Assembly: GCA_017654935.2 (NCBI GenBank)
Contig: CM065690.1
Span: 37,515,317-37,579,316 of the forward strand
Length of the DNA stretch: 64,000 nt
Origin: Phymorhynchus buccinoides
Taxonomy: Eukaryota > Mollusca > Gastropoda > Neogastropoda > Raphitomidae
Reading direction: 5' to 3'
In this document: piece after piece, positions 57,746-64,000 of the stretch
Numbering within the stretch: position 1 is the first letter of the stretch
Layout of the letters: every line of letters begins with the position of its first letter
Notes under the pieces: generated by a model
What the model was told of the DNA's origin: nothing
Database searches by the model: none
The model's input: only the letters and a program-made list of their open reading frames with translations
Made by a program: the position numbers and the translations under genes

Positions 57746-58318
57746 TGTTATCAGTATCATCAGTATGCTAAGTAGGCTATTTAGAAGCGGTAGGTATATA
57801 TATACTTCTAACTTAGCATCGATTTTGGCTACTAAGTTATTATCATGCTAGGCCTATAATGTCGACGTGAATAGCAAATTTCGACTTTAGCATGAGCTAC
57901 TAAGATATCATTATGATAAGTCACTTAGCATCTCGACGTGAAAACCAACCCTGGAAAATAACAACACGACTGATTTTCCCCGGAAAATAATAACTCTGAC
58001 AAAAATCAATAAGACTTCCGTGAAGGTTCCGTGAGTCACCCGCTGCAGTGCCACAGCCAGTGTGTCTGCTGCAGACAGCCCGTGTGAACAGTCATAGTAA
58101 TAAGAGAAATCAAAATTAAGATTGCTAGGTTGTAGCCCAAAGATCGATAGGCTAGTTAGTTTCCTTATCAAAAGATCAGCAACAGGCCTCGCGGCCTATA
58201 TACGCTGCACAACTATACTATACTTTGTTCGACCAGAGATGTGTTGACACTTTCTACATCTCTGGTTCAACTGATCACAGTCATGCTTTCTCTGTCACTC
58301 AATAGTCCTAAAAACAAA
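57746..58318. other. Gene-free stretch
   Basis: Repeated words around ACTTAGCAT, GCTACTAAG and TCGACGTGAA between 57780 and 57945. No gene. Confidence 0.4.
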
Positions 58319-58319
58319 T

Positions 58320-58537
58320 TAGGGGAAGACGGGGTAAAAAGCGCATGGGCGGGTAAGAAGCCCACCCCAATTATCTCATGAAATGAAGCAAATTTCAGTC
58401 TCATTTTGCCCATGAGACGAGCGTTAATGTCTAGCATTCGTCTCATGGGCAAATTTGACTGAAATTTTCTTTATTTCATGAGATAATTGGGGTGGGCTTC
58501 TTACCCGCCCATGCAATTTTTACCCCGTCTTCCCCTA
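58320..58537. mobile_element. Foldback MITE, copy 2
   Basis: Starts GGGGAAGACGGGGTAAAAAG and ends TTTACCCCGTCTTCCCC between TA dinucleotides. 214 bp, about 95% like copy 1 at 4768 by eye, and slightly closer to a perfect palindrome. Confidence 0.88.
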
Positions 58538-58913
58538 TATACTTTTTGGGAAGATTTAATTACTTCCATACTAATAAAAAAAAAAAATGAAAATGAAACA
58601 GACTGCAACGTCACTGGAACATACAGCAAACAAACAACTACACGACAAGTGCAAAGTGACGTTATTTTATTCACAAGAGACAAAACAAAACTACTGGATA
58701 TTTCGGCGAATGCGCCTTTATCAACACAGACAAACAATTAAACAGCAAACATCAAATATAGCAAAAGGAGCAAAAAGTAGGCAACAGAAGGAGCAAAAAA
58801 TAAAAACACACACATCAAGATCAAAATAAAAACAATACTTCCCCTCTACAGTCCAACGTGTAAATGATACAACAAAGTTGAAACCAAAGAGCAAGGCTGT
58901 GAACACAAATCAA

Positions 58914-58946
<33 letters not shown>
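58914..58946. repeat. Poly-G run, 33 nt
   Basis: Uninterrupted G33. G13 and G15 follow at 59140-59152 and 59170-59184. Confidence 0.9.
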
Positions 58947-58947
<1 letters not shown>

Positions 58948-59184
58948 TTGAAGTGAGAGAGGTTGGGGACAGTGAGTACGCAATCACAGATGGTAGAAGT
59001 TGGAAACAAGGGTCAGTTGTGTTTAAGGGGTGGGGAGGGGGAGGTTTGGTGAAGAGAACAAATCTCGTGCTAAAGTGAACACATGTAGCAGAAGTTGACA
59101 TTACATTTCAATTGAAAAATGAAAAGGACAGAGAGAGAAGGGGGGGGGGGGGATGGAAATAGAAATAGAGGGGGGGGGGGGGGG

Positions 59185-59638
59185 TTCGCCGCCTAGCGCA
59201 TCAAACCCATGTCTGACCCCAAAGTGGGTTGCCCCACCCTGGCACCGAGGGGTGAGGGGGGAAACGGAAGTTCTCCGAGAAAACCCCCCCTAGTCAGACA
59301 CACTTGTCTAAGACATGAAAAATGTAAACAAATTTAAAGGAATAAAGGATTATGGGAAAAAAAAAACTCTCTGGGAGAAAAAAACCCCCTGCGCAAGTGG
59401 TCAAAGACAAGTGCAACAAACCCCTCTCACATGCACACACAAACACATACACACACTCTCTCTCTCACTCTCACACACAACCACACACTGGGACTAGAGG
59501 AATGCAAAATAAGCAATGGTATACATTGGAGTGTTTGGAAGGGAGGGGTGGGGAGGGGGTTATGGGAAGGAGGGGGTGGGTGGGTATTGGGCGGTAGATA
59601 TGGATAGGAATCAAATTGATCATTAGTGATTACAATCA
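59185..59638. other. Gene-free G-rich stretch
   Basis: Contains CA/CT patches at 59430-59490 and GGGAGGGG-rich sequence at 59535-59590. No gene. Confidence 0.4.
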
Positions 59639-59640
59639 AG

Positions 59641-60075
59641 CTTGTAAATTAATTGGGAATGCTGGGGTCCACGCCGGGGGAGGGGGCTTCGGGCAGTGGG
59701 GGGAACCTTCTTCGCTTAGCTGTGGCTATTGAACCCTACCACACTGCCCAGTATACAGGGGTCATTCCTTCGCTTAGCTGTGGCTATCAGACCCCTGTCC
59801 CCCCAACCCAGACGGGACACACAGGGAAATGGGGGAAATGAAAACTAGACATTCCATTACAAGCAAGTTTGTAAAATAATTAGGAATACAGAGGTCCACA
59901 CCGGGGGAGGGGGCTTCGGGCAGTGGGGGGAACCTTCTTCACTTAGCTGTGGCTATTGAACCCTACCACACTGCCCAGTATACAAGGGTCACTCCTTCAC
60001 TTAGCTGTGGCTATTGGACCCCTGTCCCCCCAACCCAGGCGGGACACGCAGGGAAGTGGGGGGGGGGGGGGAGGG
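59641..60075. repeat. Two tandem ~227-bp units, G-rich
   Basis: GTCCAC begins at 59667 and 59894 (227 bp apart). Each unit repeats GCTTCGGGCAGTGGGGGG, ACACTGCCCAGTATACA and CCCTGTCCCCCCAACCCAG, and within each unit CTTAGCTGTGGCTAT occurs twice about 60 bp apart. The units look over 90% alike, so the duplication is recent. Confidence 0.88.
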
Positions 60076-60211
60076 GGTAGGTGGTGGCAAAAAGGAGGGG
60101 GAGGGTTGGGGGCGGGGAGGAGTTTTGGGAAGGGGTGAAGGAGGGGGGTAGATGGGTTCAAGAACATGTTACGGCAAAATTAAAATGACACAGAATAATA
60201 TATAATGAGGC

Positions 60212-60494
60212 TTAAGGTTTATCGTTCAGTCCATGAGGCTTTCTGGTGCCCAGTTTGTTGATGAGGTGTGATTCCATGTCCTTTCTGTTGTTTGTGTTTT
60301 TTGTGAACAGGAGCCACATCCCTTTGACGCGTATGTCTGATGTGGAGTGGTCAGGCTGGTTGAAGTGGTGGGCTATAGGTTTGTCTCTCTGGTGCACGAT
60401 GTCAGCTAAGTGTTCTTTGAAGCGGGTGGCAAGGGTTCGGCCAGTTTCACCAATGTACAGTTGTTTGCATTTGAGGCAATGAATGACGAACATG

Positions 60495-60499
<5 letters not shown>
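60212..60499 (-). pseudogene. Penelope-like element GIY-YIG endonuclease, 3' fragment
   Basis: Minus strand reads [55 protein letters not shown], and DMESHLINKLGTRKPHGLND before TAA (60214-60212). The YIGETGR..L..R..EH...I......IA.HF....H....(I/V)......R...E..LI..L.T..P.GLN pattern is the GIY-YIG domain at the C-terminus of Penelope-like retroelements, with catalytic Tyr, Arg and Glu present. The 5' side is lost in a (CA)n/(CT)n tract at 60495. No RT found. Confidence 0.85.
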
Positions 60500-61247
<748 letters not shown>

Positions 61248-61508
61248 CAGGGGCGGACCAGATGATTCGTAAAGGGGGGGGGGGGGGGGGGGGGGGTCCG
61301 CCGAGGGTCCAGGGCATAGCCAGCCAAGAAATCCTTCCACCAGGATTTCCACTACCGTGATAACTTTTGTTGACCGAGAGGGGGGTGGGGGTGGGTGCAA
61401 CGTTTGAGGAGAAGGGCATATTTACAGATTTACCAGTCTGGAAACGCCTTTCACGGCCTACCTTACCCTGTACCCCCCCCCCCCATCCACCCACCCGATC
61501 CGCCCCTG
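61248..61508. mobile_element. hAT-like MITE, 261 bp, CAGGGGCGGA ends
   Basis: Ends CAGGGGCGGA (61248) and TCCGCCCCTG (to 61508) are exact inverted repeats. The CAGGGGCGG terminus is common among hAT-type non-autonomous elements. Contains G23 at 61274-61296 and a C-run near 61473. An 8-bp target duplication is not clear. Confidence 0.6.
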
Positions 61509-61554
61509 ATCATACACGCACACAAAACACACATAATCATATATACATGCTCGT

Positions 61555-61557
<3 letters not shown>

Positions 61558-61645
<88 letters not shown>
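61558..61645. repeat. (AT)n then (GA)n
   Basis: TATA repeats to 61586 then GA repeats to 61645. Confidence 0.95.
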
Positions 61646-61649
<4 letters not shown>

Positions 61650-62183
61650 CTGAAAATAAGTTAAGCCATTTCCACCTTCTCTACCAAGATTATAAAGTTT
61701 TCAAGTCATATTTATATATTTATAAATGAACACATTCAACGCTCAAAAGTTCAGAAAACATACTTTAACACAGCACGTCAAAGCAACAACAATAATTTAA
61801 AAAAAAACACTTTCTGACAGCAAGAACATTAAACAAATAAAATGTTGCATTCAGTTGTAGGCCTACGTGGGCATGTCACTACTGCTCGCCTACTAGTGTT
61901 GCTTATTGCTGCCCCCAGTAATAACGATACGAGCTAGTTTTGCCACCTCTTCTGTCTGAGCCACTAAATTTAGTATCCAATAACTCTCAGACAATCTCTA
62001 TAATATTTATCTGTTTGATGGAGATATAGTATTACACAATGAAATTCCACTTTAGTACCAGACATCATGACAAAGTTGTGTTCTAGGCTTTGTTTGGTTA
62101 CTCCCTGCTGCTTGCCATAACAACAATCTCCCAAACAACATAATTGTATCTTGTCAAACGACTCACTGTCATCTCGTTCACCA
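61646..62183. other. 3' flank of the NXPE-family gene
   Basis: Likely includes its 3' UTR (minus strand). No other gene signal. Confidence 0.4.
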
Positions 62184-62759
62184 CTATTTTGCCGGACACA
62201 CAAAGGATACGATCATCTGGCACACCGTTCTCACCACGTGATCATTGGGGTGGAGGTCACAGTTTCCATTAGCCACGGTCATGTCCATCATGTTCAGGAA
62301 CACCACGTGATCTCTCAAGTCTCTGAACTCACGCTGAAGTATGGCCAAGGTCCGCAAAGCGTGGAGATCACTCTGGAAGCACACAATCTTATAGTTCAGG
62401 GCGTGAGGGCCTCGGATGAAGACTTTTGCCGTGGGGTTGCGTTTCATAAGGTCACGAACGCCCCGAGCCGCGTCCCTGACTTGAAGAATATAACTGTAGA
62501 TGTGGTGAACAGCAAAATGCATATACAGGTGGATCAGGACGACATAGCTTCCATTGGTAGGTAAGGTGTCCAGGACGAAACCCGGGGACTGTTTCATAGT
62601 TATCTCGCTCCACACGCTACTGCAGTAGGGAAAGGCGTGGGGATTCCAAGACAGATGCAGCATGTGCTCAGGACAGTAGAACACCATGGGTACGTACCGC
62701 TGTCCAATGGTTCCACTCGCTCCCTTAGTGCAACCTGCATATGACTGCATTCGTTCTAC
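62184..62759 (-). CDS. NXPE-family protein, last exon
   Basis: Acceptor CGTGACAG at 62760, open from VERMQSYAGCTKG to TAG (62186-62184), 191 codons plus stop. Carries SYVVLIHLYMHF, VRDAARGVRDLMKRNPTAKV, FIRGPHALNY, and the C-terminal FLNMMDMTVANGNCDLHP and VVRTVCQMIVSFVC. The D.T.A....D.HP....V......(L/I)..(Y/F)(L/V)C ending is diagnostic of NXPE/PC-esterase proteins; Asp and His of the DLHP box are the predicted catalytic partners of the Ser in exon 63498-63715. NXPE proteins are secretory-pathway members related to GDSL acyl-esterases. The N-terminal part lies beyond the right edge. Confidence 0.85.
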   Translation of the reverse strand, partial: VERMQSYAGCTKGASGTIGQRYVPMVFYCPEHMLHLSWNPHAFPYCSSVWSEITMKQSPGFVLDTLPTNGSYVVLIHLYMHFAVHHIYSYILQVRDAARGVRDLMKRNPTAKVFIRGPHALNYKIVCFQSDLHALRTLAILQREFRDLRDHVVFLNMMDMTVANGNCDLHPNDHVVRTVCQMIVSFVCPAK

Positions 62760-63497
62760 CTGTCACGGAAAATAATTGAACATGAATGAAGTCATGGAAA
62801 ATAATTGAACATGAATGAACTAGCTAGAATACGTGTTTCTTTGGGCAATAAAAACAATCTGTCCATTATTTATCGCTTTAATTTGCCAAACTTTACACCT
62901 TCCACAATGTTGCATTGTTATAGTTACTTTACTTCTATTTAGGCTGTTGTTGTCTTCGTTGCTTTGACTGCACGGTCTATCTGTCTGGACAACTTAAACG
63001 ATTTCACGAACTTCGCTATTAATCAAATGTGTGGTTCAAAATGTCAACAAGAACATTCCATTGAATTTTTAATTTAAGTTTGAACGCCATATGGGCACTG
63101 CAATGTTCATTTTTTTAATTTATTTATTATTCAACCCTTATAGAGGGAGAATCCTATTGTCTTAATTCTACTTTATTTTATTTTCCTTTTCACCCCCCTT
63201 TTTTTGTCTGATTTGGCTGCAATTTTCAGAAAGGTTACAGGACCATAAGGGTAGGCTATGCGAAATTTGAAATATTATTAAATGATTTCGATGATTTTTC
63301 GACCATCACTAAATCGTGTACGCGCGACGATGTATGAGCGGCCAAACATAAATATACAAACATCATGCACAAGCACACATACACGCAGGCGCACACACGC
63401 GCGTGCGCGCGTGCACACACACACACACACACGCACACGCGCATACACACACACACACACACACAGAGCAACAACAACAATAACAAGCAACAATGAC
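62760..63497. other. Intron of the NXPE-family gene
   Basis: Contains a 26-bp direct duplication near 62765-62818 (GGAAAATAATTGAACATGAA twice) and (CA)n at 63408-63465 close to the donor. Confidence 0.6.
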
Positions 63498-63715
63498 CAC
63501 AAATCGTGCGTTGGAATCCCCCACAGCAATGAACTGTGTATCGTGCAAGCACTCCAAGACAGTGGATCGTTTCAACTGCGGCAGTGGACAGCCCACCAGA
63601 GGCCGCCACTGGCTGCCTTCCCAGAACCCTCTGGGCGCGGGGGCTTCCCATGTTTCACGTGGTGTCAAAGGTTGACAGATCTTTGGGTCAGCGCGTGGTG
63701 TCTTTTGCTCTGGGC
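63498..63715 (-). CDS. NXPE-family protein, penultimate exon with GDS motif
   Basis: Acceptor TTATTGCAG at 63716, donor TTTGTG/GTCATT at 63497. Reads PEQKTPRADPKICQPLTPRE, TWEAPAPRGFWEGSQWRPLV, GCPLPQLKRSTVLECLHDTQ and FIAVGDSNARFV. The G.W...(P)..C......(E)CL......F(I/M)(G)DS..R block is the start of the PC-esterase domain, with the nucleophile Ser in GDS. The 218 nt give 2 nt + 72 codons, ending in phase 0, which fits the last exon. Confidence 0.82.
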
Positions 63716-64000
63716 CTGCAATAAGATAATGAACGGAGTCACAGCTATGATAAATACATAATGACCATGAAATCAAAAGCAGCGGTAGTATTAGTAGCAG
63801 CAGTACTAGTAGTAACAAGCGTGTCTCCGTGCAACAGTCATATTCCCCATTTCACATGCCAGTCCACAGAAATTCATGTGATAGTTAATGGACCACCCTT
63901 CAAAATTCAAAGAGTGACAGACAGTCATGCCCTCTCACGACAAAGAACCTGATAAATGACATGGTTAAAATCCTATTAATAACAAAGACCTGCTACAATA
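63716..64000. other. Upstream intron of the NXPE-family gene
   Basis: Contains a GTA/GCA triplet patch at 63780-63825. No further exon visible before the window ends. Confidence 0.5.

Noticed and set aside
63761..63952. 63-codon plus ORF with a signal-peptide-like start (AAVVLVAAVLVVTS)
   Set aside because: The hydrophobic run comes from a GTA/GCA triplet patch inside an intron of the minus-strand NXPE gene; no other support.

Overview
This is eukaryotic, metazoan DNA. Genes have GT-AG introns and are sparse. The background is AT-rich and full of LINE fragments, Tc1/mariner, Harbinger and Penelope remnants, foldback MITEs and very long (TG)n, (AG)n and poly-G tracts. The mix (Tx1-like and L2/CR1-like LINEs, a Penelope GIY-YIG remnant, Kolobok/THAP and HARBI1-like genes, a stand-alone P2X7-C-type domain gene, an NXPE-family gene) suggests a marine invertebrate, most likely a mollusc such as a gastropod. 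That is an inference from family content, not a database match. No rRNA, CRISPR or bacterial features were seen.

Layout. 1-590 (-): gag-like ORF of an LTR retrotransposon running off the left edge. 1-6.3 kb: LINE scraps, AG microsatellites, the first copy of a ~217-bp foldback MITE sitting in a LINE 3' end, and a degenerate ~141-bp tandem array. 6.3-20 kb: almost gene-free, with TG microsatellites and a 3.3-kb stretch lacking long ORFs. 20.1-24.0 kb (+): a decayed Tx1/L1-like LINE with an intact endonuclease domain. 25.5-31.0 kb (-): four 3' exons of a HARBI1-like gene, with a 490-bp MITE and an apparently intact 1.64-kb Tc1 element in its introns. 34.1-44.6 kb (+): a seven-exon THAP gene with Kolobok-transposase-like ends but no visible catalytic middle. 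38.7-40.3 kb: an L2/CR1-like LINE inside intron 4 of that gene. 45.9-48.1 kb: a 43-bp minisatellite split by LINE sequence. 49.1-51.3 kb: Tc1 relic and LINE 3' end. 51.5-56.2 kb (-): a complete four-exon, 181-aa gene for a stand-alone P2X7 C-terminal-type zinc domain. 57.1-57.7 kb (-): the 5' exons of a HARBI1-like sequence, broken. 58-61.5 kb: second foldback MITE copy, G-rich tandem repeats, a Penelope GIY-YIG fragment and a hAT-like MITE. 62.2-63.7 kb (-): the last two exons of an NXPE-family gene.

Main points: (1) the two HARBI1-like parts are both on the minus strand, are complementary (5' exons at 57 kb, 3' exons at 25-31 kb) and share an intron phase, so they may be one old gene with two other genes in its 26-kb intron; (2) the THAP/Kolobok-like gene lacks its central transposase exons and the flanking exon phases do not match; (3) several of its 3' splice sites directly abut (TG)n; (4) LINE 3' ends here repeatedly carry the order coding end - (TG)n - GCGCTATATAAA - (ATT)n, tying the microsatellites to retrotransposition.
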